A DNA stretch of 49,601 nt from Halobacillus hunanensis (GCF_900166655.1 NZ_FVZB01000002.1:1-49601); one strand, 5' to 3'. Shown: positions 18,640-28,247, counted from the stretch's first letter. A program made the numbers and translations. The notes: generated by a model not told the origin, from the letters alone.

Positions 18640-18900
18640 TTATTTGTTAACAGGTTCCTCTTTCTTGATATCATATAAGGTCGCCGCTTCATCTTTCTTC
18701 ACGTTTTCTCTTAAAGATTTCACTTCAATTGTCAGCACCTTTTGACCAAATTGAATCGTCAATTCATCTCCTACCGATACATCTGAAGATGCCTTGCTTT
18801 TTGACCCATTAATACTAATTCTCCCTTGATCAGCGACTTCCTTAGCTAAGGTTCTTCGTTTAATCAGCCTTGAGATTTTCAAAAACTTATCTAATCGCAT
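18640..18900 (-). CDS. rqcP: RqcP (YabO), S4-domain ribosome quality-control factor
   Basis: 86-residue S4 RNA-binding protein of the Hsp15 family (MRLDKFLKISRLIKRRTLAKEVADQG). In B. subtilis RqcP stabilises the P-site tRNA on stalled 50S subunits during poly-alanine tailing by RqcH. The S4 fold covers about 1-60, and a short charged tail follows. It starts 3 bases after the yabN stop and ends the yabM-yabN-rqcP cluster. Confidence 0.94.
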   Translation of the reverse strand: MRLDKFLKISRLIKRRTLAKEVADQGRISINGSKSKASSDVSVGDELTIQFGQKVLTIEVKSLRENVKKDEAATLYDIKKEEPVNK

Positions 18901-18903
18901 GAG

Positions 18904-20361
18904 TTATTCTTCTCCTTTGTGTTTTAGTTTAGCTGCTACCCACAACTCTTCGAGCTCATCGAGTGAATAGTCTTCAATAGTGCGTTCCGCATTTGATGCA
19001 CTTGTTTCCATCGCCGAAAACCTTGTTCTAAACTTATGATTTGTACGCTGTAGAGCTGTTTCTCCGTTAATGTTATAATGGCGCGCTAAATTAGTAATCG
19101 CAAACAACCAATCTCCAAACTCTTTCTCCATTTCATCCGGATCATTCATTTCCTTTGCTTCGAGAAATTCTGCCCATTCTTCTTTTACTTTATCCTCGAC
19201 AAGTTCCACTTTGTCCCAGTCAAACCCTACCTTAGCGGCCTTTTTTTGTACTTCTTCGGCCTGCAGAAGGGCCGGAAAGCTTGTCGGAACAGAATCTAAT
19301 AAGGACCCGGTAGACCCGGTCTTTTCCTGTTTTTTTATTTGATCCCAGTTCGTGACCACTTCATCGGCATCATTTACCTGCACATCACCAAATACATGAG
19401 GGTGTCTGCGGATCATTTTTTCAGTTATGGAGGCGATGACGTCATCAATCGTGAAAAATCCTTCATCCTCCCCAATTTGACTGTGAAGCATAACTTGTAA
19501 GAGGACATCGCCTAACTCTTCAGCCATATTCTGATCATCAAGCCGATTTACTGCATCAATAAACTCATAGGCTTCTTCAATTAAATAGCGACGCAATGAT
19601 TCGTGGGTTTGCTTTTGGTCCCATGGGCATCCTCCTGGCCCTCGCAGTGTACGAATCACCTCTCTCAGCCGGAAAAACTTATGATTCAAGTTCGTTTTTT
19701 GCACCGGAGGGATATAAACGCTCGTTAAGTTATTTACCGCCACAAACCTGTCTAACTCCTGCAGTGCAACCTCAGTAATTTCCTCTTCGCTGCTCCGGGC
19801 CGCAGTGATAACGGTCACAGGATACTCTGGCGGAAGGTCTTCCATTAATGTCAACTTAACTTCAGATGCAATCATTTGATCGTACACCTGACAGAGAACG
19901 ATATGATTTTGAAGCTGTAATTGACTTCGATCAAGGGCCGTCGCATCTAAAAATTGAAACCCTTCAATTGGATCTACTTTCAATGCAGAAAATACATCAT
20001 CCAAGTAACTTTGTCCGCCTTGAATCGCTACATCTACTCGTTGATCTTCCAGTAATAATTGAACTGTACGCTCCGCAAGCATCGGATGCCCCGGCACAAC
20101 ATAGATAATATCTTTTTCCTGCGCGGCGTCCGCTAATTTGTCCGCGATTTCTTCATAAACGGCTGTGAATTGATCATACTGTTCATACACATCATCGAAG
20201 CCTGTGAAATTCACCCCTTCGTTCTCCAGATTTCTTATCACCGGGTGATCGAGGGTTCGACTATAAACAGGTTCATTTGTATGGATAAGCTGACGGTAAA
20301 CGCCAAGCGGCAGCTGCTCCAAATCACCAGCGCCCAGACCTAAAATCTTCACAGTTTTCAT
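18904..20361 (-). CDS. yabN: YabN: tetrapyrrole methylase-like plus MazG pyrophosphohydrolase
   Basis: 485-residue two-domain protein. The N-terminal part (about 1-220) has the SAM-dependent tetrapyrrole methylase fold (ILGLGAGDLEQLPLG, VVPGHPMLAERT). The C-terminal part (about 230-485) is MazG, a nucleoside triphosphate pyrophosphohydrolase: GGCPWDQKQTHESLRRY, EEAYEF and EELGDVLLQ give the Mg-binding acidic residues. The MazG part probably cleans nucleotide pools; the role of the methylase domain is unknown. The start codon directly follows the yabM stop (TAG-ATG). Confidence 0.95.
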   Translation of the reverse strand: MKTVKILGLGAGDLEQLPLGVYRQLIHTNEPVYSRTLDHPVIRNLENEGVNFTGFDDVYEQYDQFTAVYEEIADKLADAAQEKDIIYVVPGHPMLAERTVQLLLEDQRVDVAIQGGQSYLDDVFSALKVDPIEGFQFLDATALDRSQLQLQNHIVLCQVYDQMIASEVKLTLMEDLPPEYPVTVITAARSSEEEITEVALQELDRFVAVNNLTSVYIPPVQKTNLNHKFFRLREVIRTLRGPGGCPWDQKQTHESLRRYLIEEAYEFIDAVNRLDDQNMAEELGDVLLQVMLHSQIGEDEGFFTIDDVIASITEKMIRRHPHVFGDVQVNDADEVVTNWDQIKKQEKTGSTGSLLDSVPTSFPALLQAEEVQKKAAKVGFDWDKVELVEDKVKEEWAEFLEAKEMNDPDEMEKEFGDWLFAITNLARHYNINGETALQRTNHKFRTRFSAMETSASNAERTIEDYSLDELEELWVAAKLKHKGEE

Positions 20362-21951
20362 CTACTTCAACCCCTTTGGCAAAAATCGCACAAGTGAACT
20401 TCCATATGGTAAAGCTTCTAACTCTCTCCTGTGTAAAGCACCTAATCTTATTAACAATATGAGATACGTAGTGGCACCAACAGTAGTAAGACTTAGCGTA
20501 TAAACCAGTAATAAAAACCGGTTTCCTATCCCTGCTCCTAACAAGGATTGGACCCCAATCAGCACCATTAGTACAACAATCATCCCGGCTAGGGCGCAAG
20601 CTATGGACAGCCATGGGAGCCTCCGCCATTTTCTAAATGAAAAATAACGGCTTAGGAAAAGGCACTGACAAACTACTACGAAGGCAGTGCTGCAAACCGA
20701 AGCTATTGCCGCTCCATTTAATAAAAGATAGGGAACAAGAAGGATGTTCAACCCCCATTTCACAAAAACAGCAAAGATCACGATGACAGCTGTATGGGTA
20801 ACAAAGCCGAGTCCTTGCAAAATGGAAGAAAAGGTCACGGCCAATGAACTAAATATAATGACAAGCATAAGGACCCTGAGTACTTGCGTTCCTTTTTCAT
20901 CTTGAAAGAACAACTCATTTATAAAGGGAAATAATGTGATTAGCCCTGCTGAAGCTCCAGTTGCTAAGATTAGGCTAAACTTTACCGAACCAAAGATGTA
21001 CCCCTCTACTTGCTTCGGATGGGCCTTAATTTTCTTTTTTGTAATAGAAGGGATTAGAGCTAAAGCGAGAGATGACGCTAAGACTGTTCCTAATTGAATA
21101 AGCGGCTGACCGCGATCAAATACTCCCTTTAGCACCTTTGCTTCCACAGGTGCTGCCCCAGCTTCTACCAGGTGAGGCACAAGAGTTAAAGCATCAGTCA
21201 TTTGAATAAGTAACAGCAGCATATAATTAAGACAAATAAATATCCCATAAAAAACGATTGTTTTTAGAAAGGAAGGCGATGCGTAATCAACAGGCTCTTT
21301 CGTCCAAGGCGGGTTCTTTCTAATAATTATAAGAAATATAACGATAGAGGCTGCGAGGCCCCCAAGCGATGCGATAGAAGCACCGATCCCAATTTGATAG
21401 ATCCGCCCTTCCGATACGACGAATATCACAGCCGCTATAATAAGAAGAACCCGTATCAATTGTTCGGCAACTTGTGATATCGCCGTAGGATACATATTTC
21501 CCTGACCTTGATACACCCCTCTAAATAATGAGGGGATCGGCAGCAAAAGAAATACCGTAAATGCAGCCTGCAAAGATCGAGTTAAACGCTCATCCCCCAT
21601 TATGGCAGCCAATTCATCTGACTGAGTGTAACCGATCATAAAGATCAGTCCACAAATTCCAAACAACCATAACAAAGCAGGGAGATAAAAAGTGGACAAT
21701 GATAATACCTGACCCCGCTCCCTTACTTCTGCCACTAACTTTGAAATAGCCGCCGGAAAACCGTATAACGAAAGCACGATAGCTATTCCTAAAATCGGAT
21801 AGATTTGCTGGTAAACATAAAAGCCAAAATCCCCTGCGATGTTTTGCAAAGGAATACGATATCCTGCACTTAACACTTTACCAATCAACCCTGATAAAGT
21901 AAGCAGGAAAGCACCTTTAAACAAAAGATGCGATGAGTTTGAATGATTCAT
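20362..21951 (-). CDS. yabM: YabM, MOP-superfamily polysaccharide/lipid flippase
   Basis: 529-residue multi-pass membrane protein with about 14 predicted helices, related to SpoVB and other Bacillus MATE/MOP flippases; likely moves a lipid-linked cell-wall precursor. The N-terminal signature FKGAFLLTLSGLIGKVLSAGYRIPL is typical. The frame can open seven codons earlier at TTG, but AAGGG is spaced for the ATG (MNHSNSS). Its own extended -10 promoter and the preceding terminator separate it from spoVT. The substrate is not known. Confidence 0.9.
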   Translation of the reverse strand: MNHSNSSHLLFKGAFLLTLSGLIGKVLSAGYRIPLQNIAGDFGFYVYQQIYPILGIAIVLSLYGFPAAISKLVAEVRERGQVLSLSTFYLPALLWLFGICGLIFMIGYTQSDELAAIMGDERLTRSLQAAFTVFLLLPIPSLFRGVYQGQGNMYPTAISQVAEQLIRVLLIIAAVIFVVSEGRIYQIGIGASIASLGGLAASIVIFLIIIRKNPPWTKEPVDYASPSFLKTIVFYGIFICLNYMLLLLIQMTDALTLVPHLVEAGAAPVEAKVLKGVFDRGQPLIQLGTVLASSLALALIPSITKKKIKAHPKQVEGYIFGSVKFSLILATGASAGLITLFPFINELFFQDEKGTQVLRVLMLVIIFSSLAVTFSSILQGLGFVTHTAVIVIFAVFVKWGLNILLVPYLLLNGAAIASVCSTAFVVVCQCLFLSRYFSFRKWRRLPWLSIACALAGMIVVLMVLIGVQSLLGAGIGNRFLLLVYTLSLTTVGATTYLILLIRLGALHRRELEALPYGSSLVRFLPKGLK

Positions 21952-21985
21952 GCAGAGCCCTTCCCATATCAATACAATTGCACCT

Positions 21986-21994
21986 ATTATAGCA
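21986..21994 (-). promoter_or_regulatory. yabM promoter, extended -10
   Basis: TGC-TATAAT on the minus strand (consensus extended -10) overlapping the edge of the terminator before yabM. No clear -35. Confidence 0.55.
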
Positions 21995-21995
21995 C

Positions 21996-22025
21996 AAAAA
22001 TGCCAGGTCCTATGAGTGACCTGGC
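21996..22025 (-). terminator. spoVT terminator
   Basis: Minus-strand stem GCCAGGTC/GACCTGGC, 9-base loop, then ATTTTTG. It lies about 130 bases after the spoVT stop. Confidence 0.85.
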
Positions 22026-22153
22026 TTGTTCCTTTTTAGTTCTAGTATGTGATGTATTACTTAGTAGCCCTATGGGGTGGCTGGTGGCATCTGCCCTGCA
22101 ACGTGACTCGTTTTTTGTCTAAGTGGGTGCCGCCACCTTCCCATGATTATTTG
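22026..22153 (-). other. Structured 3' region after spoVT, no gene seen
   Basis: 128 bases between the spoVT stop and its terminator. GGTGGC and GCCACC can close a large loop of about 50 bases, inside which GGTGGCGGCACC also folds locally. I see no reading frame with a ribosome-binding site. It may be a 3' untranslated region or a remnant of an intergenic repeat. Confidence 0.4.
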
Positions 22154-22690
22154 TTAATCCATTTGTCTGGCTAAAAAGCTTGCTGCCGTTTGGACAGCCT
22201 TTTCGGAACCTTCATCAATAGGAGTGCCTTCTTTATTAAAGACAACGACACATCCAATTGGATCGCCTTGCGCAATAATGGGATGAATAATATAAGAAAT
22301 AACGTCCTCTTCTAAATCACGGACAAATTCTACCGGATTCGGATGTTTTTCAAACGCAGAAGTACGTCCTTCCATTACCTGTTCTATACGGCTGCCTATT
22401 TGACGGCCCATATAGGATTTCTTCGATTCTCCGGCAACTGCAATAAACTCATCACGGTCACAAATCAAAACAGGCGCCTCTAACGATTCATGCAGTGCGT
22501 CTGCATACTCTCGCGCGAAGTCTCCCAGTTCACTTATTGGAGAATATTTCTTTAAGATAACTTCTCCTTCTCGATCTACAAATATTTCTAAAGGGTCACC
22601 TTCCCTAATTCGAAGCGTGCGGCGGATTTCCTTTGGGATCACCACACGTCCTAAGTCATCAATTCGGCGTACTATTCCTGTTGCTTTCAT
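22154..22690 (-). CDS. spoVT: Stage V sporulation protein T (AbrB-like regulator)
   Basis: 178-residue forespore regulator of sigma-G genes. The N-terminal swapped-hairpin DNA-binding domain (MKATGIVRRIDDLGRVVIPKE..., 1-50) is the AbrB type; the C-terminal GAF-like domain (about 55-178) is characteristic of SpoVT. GGGAGG precedes the ATG. The promoter at 22763-22792 fits sigma-G exactly, consistent with its known forespore expression. The N-terminal domain is closely similar to the AbrB at 41169. Confidence 0.97.
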   Translation of the reverse strand: MKATGIVRRIDDLGRVVIPKEIRRTLRIREGDPLEIFVDREGEVILKKYSPISELGDFAREYADALHESLEAPVLICDRDEFIAVAGESKKSYMGRQIGSRIEQVMEGRTSAFEKHPNPVEFVRDLEEDVISYIIHPIIAQGDPIGCVVVFNKEGTPIDEGSEKAVQTAASFLARQMD

Positions 22691-22762
22691 TCTATAAGCT
22701 GCCTCCCTCTCTGTAGTTTACCCTCGCGCAAATATACATGCGGAATAAACAGGTGATAAGGA

Positions 22763-22792
22763 TAGTATGATACTCCAGAAAAAACCTATTCA
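22763..22792 (-). promoter_or_regulatory. spoVT promoter, sigma-G type
   Basis: Minus-strand -35 TGAATA (22787-22792), 17-base spacer, -10 CATACTA (22763-22769): a complete sigma-G consensus. No mfd terminator is obvious between 22793 and 22918. Confidence 0.75.
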
Positions 22793-22918
22793 TCCCAAGA
22801 ATGGATTTTTTTCAAAAACATAATGAGAATGTGGTGATGTATCCTATATTCACTCATTAAAGACAGAGAATAGATCTCAAATTTCCCTTTTAAGCCATTG
22901 ACGGCTCCCTTTTCCTTA

Positions 22919-25900
22919 CTATGCGCTAGTAGCTGCCTCTGACAACTGCGGCAGACGTTGGATGAATTCCTCCACCAATTCGTATCTTCTTGGCTTCGTA
23001 TTTCTTTCCCACATAAGCGTAATTTTCAGCTGTTGGCCCTCTGTACCAAGCTGAATCATTCGTCCATATTGATTAGCTAAATCAAATAGCTTCGAGCCGT
23101 CAATTTGCTGACTTTGGTTAGGCTCCATAAGCATCTCAATCTTTTTCTTTCCTTCAGAAATCGATTCGATTCGGGCCTTTTTGGCATACAAACGAATTGA
23201 GGTCACCTTAATCAAATTCTCAACTTCTTCCGGGTAATCGCCAAAGCGGTCAATCAATTCATCTTTTAAATCGCTAATGTCATCTTCTGATTCAATTGCC
23301 TGGAATTGCTTGTACATATCAATTTTTTGTTTCTCATCTGCAATATAATCCGCCGGTAAGTACGCATCGATAGTAAGATCGAGTTCGGTTTGAAATGGTT
23401 GGACGGCTTCCGGCTCGACTCCTTGACGTTTAGCTTCAATCGCATCCTTTAGCATTTGCGAATACATGTCAAAACCGACAGAGTCAATAAACCCATGCTG
23501 CTGAGCACCTAGTAAATTTCCTGCCCCTCGAATGGATAAATCCCGCATGGCGATTTTAAACCCTGAGCCAAGCTCCGTAAACTCCTTAATCGCTTGAAGC
23601 CGTTTCTCAGCCACTTCTGTCAGCACCTTATCTTTTTGGTAGGTAAAGTAGGCGTAAGCCACTCGATTAGAACGCCCTACACGGCCTCTTAATTGATAAA
23701 GCTGGCTTAAACCCATACGGTCTGCATCATAAACAATTAACGTGTTTACATTTGGGATGTCGACACCTGTTTCAATGATCGTGGTACTGACCAAAACATC
23801 AAATTCTCCTTCAAGGAATGAGAACATAACATTTTCAAGTTCCGTTTCGTTCATTTGCCCGTGCGCAAAAGCAACCCTTGCTTCTGGGACGAGCGCAGAA
23901 ATTTCCTGTGCCATTCGCTCAATGTTCTCCACACGATTAAATAAGAAGAATACCTGTCCGCCCCTCGCCATTTCTCTTTCAATCGACTCTCTCATAAATA
24001 CCGGATTGTATTCCAATACATAAGTCTGAATCGGAAAGCGATTTTCAGGAGGCGTCTCAATGACTGATAAATCCCGAACTCCAAGCATAGACATATGCAG
24101 CGTTCGCGGAATTGGTGTGGCTGTTAATGTCAGCACATCAACATTCGATTTTAATTGCTTAATTTTTTCTTTATGTTTCACACCAAAACGCTGCTCCTCG
24201 TCTACAATTAGCAGTCCTAAGTCCTTAAATTTAATGTCTTTTGATAAAATTCTATGAGTTCCAACGACAATATCATCAAGACCTTTTCTCAAACGTTCCG
24301 TCGTTTCACTCTGCTGCTTCTTTGTTCGGAAGCGGCTGAGCAAGCCAATGTTTATCCCAAAATCCTGGAACCGCTCCTGTAAGGTTTCATAATGCTGCTG
24401 GGCTAGAATAGTAGTCGGAACTAGCAATGCTACCTGCTTCCCGTTTTCAATCGCTTTAAAGGCAGCCCGGATCGCAACCTCCGTTTTTCCATAACCAACA
24501 TCCCCACAGAGCAATCGGTCCATCGGGCGAATGCGTTGCATATCTTCTTTAATCTCATCAATACAGCGAAACTGATCTTCTGTTTCTTCATACGGAAATG
24601 CGGCTTCAAAATCACGCTGCATTTCCCCATCTTCCCCGAAAGCATGACCTTTTGAGGCCTCTCGTTCTGCATATAGCTGGATAAGATCATCTGCAATATC
24701 TTCTACGGAAGATTGAACACGGCTCTTCACCTTTTTCCATTCACTGCCGCCTAGCTTATATACTTTAGGTTCTTTCCCCTCAGAACCGACATATTTTTGA
24801 ATTAAATCAATTTGGTCGATCGGAACAAACAGCTTATCATTCCCCGAATATTTTACCATCAGGAAGTCCTTATGATTCCCGCCCATTTTCAAGGTCTCAA
24901 TCCCTATATACTTCCCAATCCCATGGTTAGCGTGAACTACATAATCTCCGACTTTGAGTTCCTGATAATTTTTAATTCGTTCGGCATTTGATAATTTTTG
25001 TTTGCGCTTAGGCTTAGCCTTTCGCTTCTTAAATAGTTCACTCTCGGTTAAGACAGCTACTTTGTGCAATGGCCACTCAAAACCGCTGCTAAGATTCCCT
25101 TCGACAATCGTTGGCAGTGTCAAAGGTAAACGAACCGGTTCTTTAGCAACAATAGACTCCATATCATAATCATCTAACACATCATGAATCTTTTGGGCAC
25201 GCTTCTCATCAGGGGCCATAATCACAACAGAGTAATCTTGCTTCATCCAGCGATCCATTTCATTCTTCAGCAAATTCATCTGACCATGGAATTGCTGCAT
25301 CTGACGACTGGAGATATTAATGACATTTTGCGGATGGGTGTTAGGGATATGTCGCATGAATACGGACATGTACAATCTTGACTGTTTCATATTCTCCCAT
25401 GTATCATGCCAGTCGTAGGAAATGCGAAGGTCCCTTACAATTTGATTAACCTCAAGCAGACTCTGATGCCATTCTGCTTCTTCTTGATCTAAACGGCCTG
25501 CCGTTTCCTGAATGCGGCTCATTTCATCTAACACAATTAACCCGTGACTTGGAAGGTAATCTAGCAAACTTAGTCCCTGATCATAAAAGAAACCAATATA
25601 TTTATACATATCTTGAAAACGCTCTTGATGTCGGAGCTTTTCTATATCAGGTTCTACATAAGTATTGAGCGTTTCTTTCGCTTCATTTTTTGAAAGCTTC
25701 TGCAAAGAGTGACTAAGGGATTCTTCTAGTCGTTGTGAAGCCCTGGCATAATCCTCTTCTGTTAAAAGAAGCTCAGTGGCAGGTCCAACATGAACATGAT
25801 CAAACTTATCATGAGAGCGCTGCGTTTCCGAATCGAATGTGCGAATTGAATCCACTTCCGTATCAAACAGTTCAATACGGTAAGGAAACTCTGCTGTTAG

Positions 25901-26455
25901 TGGGTACACATCGAGAATTCCGCCACGAAGAGAAAATTCCCCTGGGGTTGCCACCATATCCGTCCGCTCATAACCCATGCTGACAAATCGCTTCAAGTAT
26001 TCTTCTAGATTAATCTCTTCCCCAACACGAAAAGGGAGCTGGTTACGCTCCCAGTATTCCTTTGGCGGCATGATCCTTTTTAATGCAGCCACAGGAGCTA
26101 TTAAAATTCCTGAGTCCTGGTTAAGCCACCTGCTCAACGCTTCTATCCGCTGACTTCGCAACTCTGGACTGGCCGTAGCAATTTCAGATGCAATAAGCTC
26201 ATTAACTGGAAAAAGATGCACCTGATCACTATTAGAAAGCTCTAACATATCCTCATACATTTGCTGCGCCTGAATCAACTGATGTGTCACGATAAGAACA
26301 GGTCGGTGTAGTGACTCATGTAATAATGAAATCATCATACTTCTGGCGGCCCCAGACAAACCTGCAATCATTTGCTCATTCATCCCGGATTCAAAACCCT
26401 CTACCACCGAGCGAATATCATCCTGAGGCCGTAAGTAATCTTTAATTCCCTGCAT
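22919..26455 (-). CDS. mfd: Mfd, transcription-repair coupling factor
   Basis: 1178-residue translocase that removes stalled RNA polymerase and recruits UvrA. Order of domains: UvrB-like N-terminus, CarD-like RNA polymerase interaction domain (about 510-590, NYQELKVGDYVVH), DEAD-type helicase with GDVGYGKTEVA and DEEQRFG, a second RecA domain ending in QLRGRVGRS, and the C-terminal TRCF domain. The frame stays open for 33 further codons upstream, overlapping fin, but GGAGGAG lies just before the ATG of MQGIKDYL and the resulting length matches B. subtilis Mfd (1177). It lies downstream of pth-fin as in Bacillus. Confidence 0.98.
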   Translation of the reverse strand: MQGIKDYLRPQDDIRSVVEGFESGMNEQMIAGLSGAARSMMISLLHESLHRPVLIVTHQLIQAQQMYEDMLELSNSDQVHLFPVNELIASEIATASPELRSQRIEALSRWLNQDSGILIAPVAALKRIMPPKEYWERNQLPFRVGEEINLEEYLKRFVSMGYERTDMVATPGEFSLRGGILDVYPLTAEFPYRIELFDTEVDSIRTFDSETQRSHDKFDHVHVGPATELLLTEEDYARASQRLEESLSHSLQKLSKNEAKETLNTYVEPDIEKLRHQERFQDMYKYIGFFYDQGLSLLDYLPSHGLIVLDEMSRIQETAGRLDQEEAEWHQSLLEVNQIVRDLRISYDWHDTWENMKQSRLYMSVFMRHIPNTHPQNVINISSRQMQQFHGQMNLLKNEMDRWMKQDYSVVIMAPDEKRAQKIHDVLDDYDMESIVAKEPVRLPLTLPTIVEGNLSSGFEWPLHKVAVLTESELFKKRKAKPKRKQKLSNAERIKNYQELKVGDYVVHANHGIGKYIGIETLKMGGNHKDFLMVKYSGNDKLFVPIDQIDLIQKYVGSEGKEPKVYKLGGSEWKKVKSRVQSSVEDIADDLIQLYAEREASKGHAFGEDGEMQRDFEAAFPYEETEDQFRCIDEIKEDMQRIRPMDRLLCGDVGYGKTEVAIRAAFKAIENGKQVALLVPTTILAQQHYETLQERFQDFGINIGLLSRFRTKKQQSETTERLRKGLDDIVVGTHRILSKDIKFKDLGLLIVDEEQRFGVKHKEKIKQLKSNVDVLTLTATPIPRTLHMSMLGVRDLSVIETPPENRFPIQTYVLEYNPVFMRESIEREMARGGQVFFLFNRVENIERMAQEISALVPEARVAFAHGQMNETELENVMFSFLEGEFDVLVSTTIIETGVDIPNVNTLIVYDADRMGLSQLYQLRGRVGRSNRVAYAYFTYQKDKVLTEVAEKRLQAIKEFTELGSGFKIAMRDLSIRGAGNLLGAQQHGFIDSVGFDMYSQMLKDAIEAKRQGVEPEAVQPFQTELDLTIDAYLPADYIADEKQKIDMYKQFQAIESEDDISDLKDELIDRFGDYPEEVENLIKVTSIRLYAKKARIESISEGKKKIEMLMEPNQSQQIDGSKLFDLANQYGRMIQLGTEGQQLKITLMWERNTKPRRYELVEEFIQRLPQLSEAATSA

Positions 26456-26495
26456 AACAAACTCCTCCACAATCACCATAGAGGGTGACCACGAT

Positions 26496-26726
26496 TTAAT
26501 GAATAAAGTAATCTTGCTCATGATAATGAGGATGTTGATCAAGGGTACGTTCACACGAATGGCAAATCGTTCTAATATTCATATCACCATTGCTGCTATA
26601 CGTGATCATTTCCCTGTGATCGTCCTCATTCAAACACTCTAAGCCAAGCTCGGAAACTTCGACTCGTTCACGGTCTAATTTTCCGACTTGGCGGTTACAA
26701 TGTCGGCATATATAATTGATATTCAT
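26496..26726 (-). CDS. fin: Anti-sigma-F factor Fin
   Basis: 76-residue zinc-binding protein that inhibits sigma-F late in forespore development to help the switch to sigma-G. Two CxxC pairs (C7/C10 and C55/C58) give the zinc-ribbon-like site. GGAGG precedes the ATG. Its promoter at 26761-26790 fits sigma-F, agreeing with the known feedback loop in which sigma-F makes its own inhibitor. Conserved position between pth and mfd. Confidence 0.95.
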   Translation of the reverse strand: MNINYICRHCNRQVGKLDRERVEVSELGLECLNEDDHREMITYSSNGDMNIRTICHSCERTLDQHPHYHEQDYFIH

Positions 26727-26760
26727 AAATACAAACCTCCGATTCAGAAGTATTTGTATT

Positions 26761-26790
26761 TATTGTTACCGCTTGAGTCTTTGCTTATAC
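26761..26790 (-). promoter_or_regulatory. fin promoter, sigma-F type
   Basis: Minus-strand -35 GTATA (26786-26790), 15-base spacer, -10 GGTAACAATA (26761-26770), matching the sigma-F consensus GG-A-A-T. Confidence 0.75.
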
Positions 26791-26805
26791 GAACACCATT
26801 TTAAT

Positions 26806-27372
26806 TTATGATTTCACATTAAAGATATTCATGACTTCGGCGAATGGCTGTTCAAACCATGCTTCACAAGCTTTGACGGATTGGTTTATTGCCTCTTGCA
26901 CGTGCTCTTGCTGGCCTTTATCAAATGTACCCAATACATAATCCACCACGCTCATCGGTACAGAAGGCCTTCCGACGCCTACCCGTAGGCGTTTAAACCC
27001 TTTCGTACCCAGCTGATCTATGATGCTTCGTATTCCATTATGACCACCATGTCCGCCTTTCTGCCGAAGACGCATTCTCCCTGGCGGTAAATCCAGATCA
27101 TCATAAATGACGAGTATGTCGTCCTCTTCGATCTCGTAATAGTCCATGAACAAGCGAAGAGAATCACCCGATAAGTTCATGTACGTCTGAGGCTTTAGCA
27201 AAAGAATCTTCTCACCATTGGAATGCTCAATGGTAAACAGTCCTTTGAACTTTTTTTGTTCCAGTGTCCAATCATTTCGTTTTGCTAATTCATCAACAAT
27301 CATAAATCCAATATTATGGCGAGTTTTTTCATATTTCCTTCCAGGATTCCCTAAACCTACAATACACTTCAT
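26806..27372 (-). CDS. pth: Peptidyl-tRNA hydrolase
   Basis: Releases tRNA from peptidyl-tRNA that dropped off the ribosome; called spoVC in B. subtilis. The 188-residue product shows the active-site region VGLGNPGRKYEKTRHN (catalytic H19), PQTYMNLSG and GGHGGHNGIRSI. The start is preceded by AAAAGGAAG. A separate extended -10 promoter lies at 27408-27416. Confidence 0.97.
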   Translation of the reverse strand: MKCIVGLGNPGRKYEKTRHNIGFMIVDELAKRNDWTLEQKKFKGLFTIEHSNGEKILLLKPQTYMNLSGDSLRLFMDYYEIEEDDILVIYDDLDLPPGRMRLRQKGGHGGHNGIRSIIDQLGTKGFKRLRVGVGRPSVPMSVVDYVLGTFDKGQQEHVQEAINQSVKACEAWFEQPFAEVMNIFNVKS

Positions 27373-27407
27373 TGCAAAACTTCCTTTTCTCCTTTTTCCT
27401 ATTCGTT

Positions 27408-27416
27408 ATTATATCA
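27408..27416 (-). promoter_or_regulatory. pth promoter, extended -10
   Basis: TGA-TATAAT on the minus strand, 36 bases before the gene. A TTGACA occurs upstream but at an overlong 21-base spacing. Confidence 0.55.
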
Positions 27417-27456
27417 AAGTCATCGTAAAAAATATGTCAAAAAACTGAAGGCATTA

Positions 27457-27493
27457 TAAAAAAGGAGCGCACCTGATGGCTACGCCCCTTTAA
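27457..27493 (-). terminator. ctc terminator
   Basis: Minus-strand hairpin AAAGG..GCG/CGC..CCTTT with a bulge and a CAT-centred loop, then TTTTTT, 12 bases after the ctc stop. Confidence 0.8.
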
Positions 27494-27504
27494 GCAACTC
27501 ATTC

Positions 27505-28158
27505 TTATTCTTTACTTTCGTCGTCCTCTGACTCATCCGCATCGCCTTTTTGGTTGATAACTTCAGGTTCTTCATCTGCGTTATCTGTATCAGGCTCTTC
27601 CGGCATTTCTTCAGGTGGAGTAACAGAAATGATCGTTGTATTTTCATCTTCTGTAATTTCATAGTTACGAGATTCTTTCAAATCACTAACCATCACGCTG
27701 TCACCGATGTTTAACTCGGAAACGTTTATGACAATCTCTTCAGGGATATCACCTGGTTTTGCGCGGACTGCCAACTCATATAACGGCTGTTGTAGAACGC
27801 CGCCTTCTTTCGAACCTGCCGATTCACCTTCAAGGTGAATCGGTACTTCAACGTCCATTTCTTCAGACATATTCACAATATAGAAGTCTGCATGAATCAA
27901 TTCATCCTTAAGTGGATCGATTTGATATTCATGAAGCATTACGTTTACTGTGTTGCCACCGTCAATATCTAATGAAATGATAGCGTTTTTTCCTTCATCA
28001 CGGACGGTTTTAAGTAATTCGATACTGTTAACAGCCACAGTAACCGGCTCTTTATCTTTACCATAAACGACACTTGGAACATCGCCCTGATAGCGCAGTT
28101 CACGAGTTGCCGAGTGTTTTAAATCTTTCCTTTGATTTGCTTTAAGTGTTATAGCCAA
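27505..28158 (-). CDS. ctc: General stress protein Ctc, ribosomal protein L25 family
   Basis: 217-residue L25/Ctc-type 5S rRNA-binding protein: an L25 domain (about 5-92) followed by the TL5 C-terminal domain (about 100-180). The last 40 residues are strongly acidic (E, D rich) and look like an added low-complexity tail. The start codon is TTG (GGAGGT, 8 bases, TTG-GCT-ATA), which is unusual in this neighbourhood. A sigma-B-type promoter lies upstream, as in B. subtilis where ctc was a model sigma-B gene. Confidence 0.96.
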   Translation of the reverse strand: MAITLKANQRKDLKHSATRELRYQGDVPSVVYGKDKEPVTVAVNSIELLKTVRDEGKNAIISLDIDGGNTVNVMLHEYQIDPLKDELIHADFYIVNMSEEMDVEVPIHLEGESAGSKEGGVLQQPLYELAVRAKPGDIPEEIVINVSELNIGDSVMVSDLKESRNYEITEDENTTIISVTPPEEMPEEPDTDNADEEPEVINQKGDADESEDDESKE

Positions 28159-28199
28159 AATAATCTACCTCCATTGAATTTACCATTCATTTAAGATGG

Positions 28200-28225
28200 A
28201 TTCCCTTATTGGTCTTTAGTTAAAC
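28200..28225 (-). promoter_or_regulatory. ctc promoter, sigma-B type
   Basis: Minus-strand GTTTAA (28220-28225), 14-base spacer, GGGAAT (28200-28205), matching the sigma-B consensus GTTTAA-N12-14-GGGWAW. It lies just after prs, so ctc can be read both from the glmU-prs transcript and under general stress. Confidence 0.75.
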
Positions 28226-28247
28226 ATTTTATAGCAAAAAAAATGAA

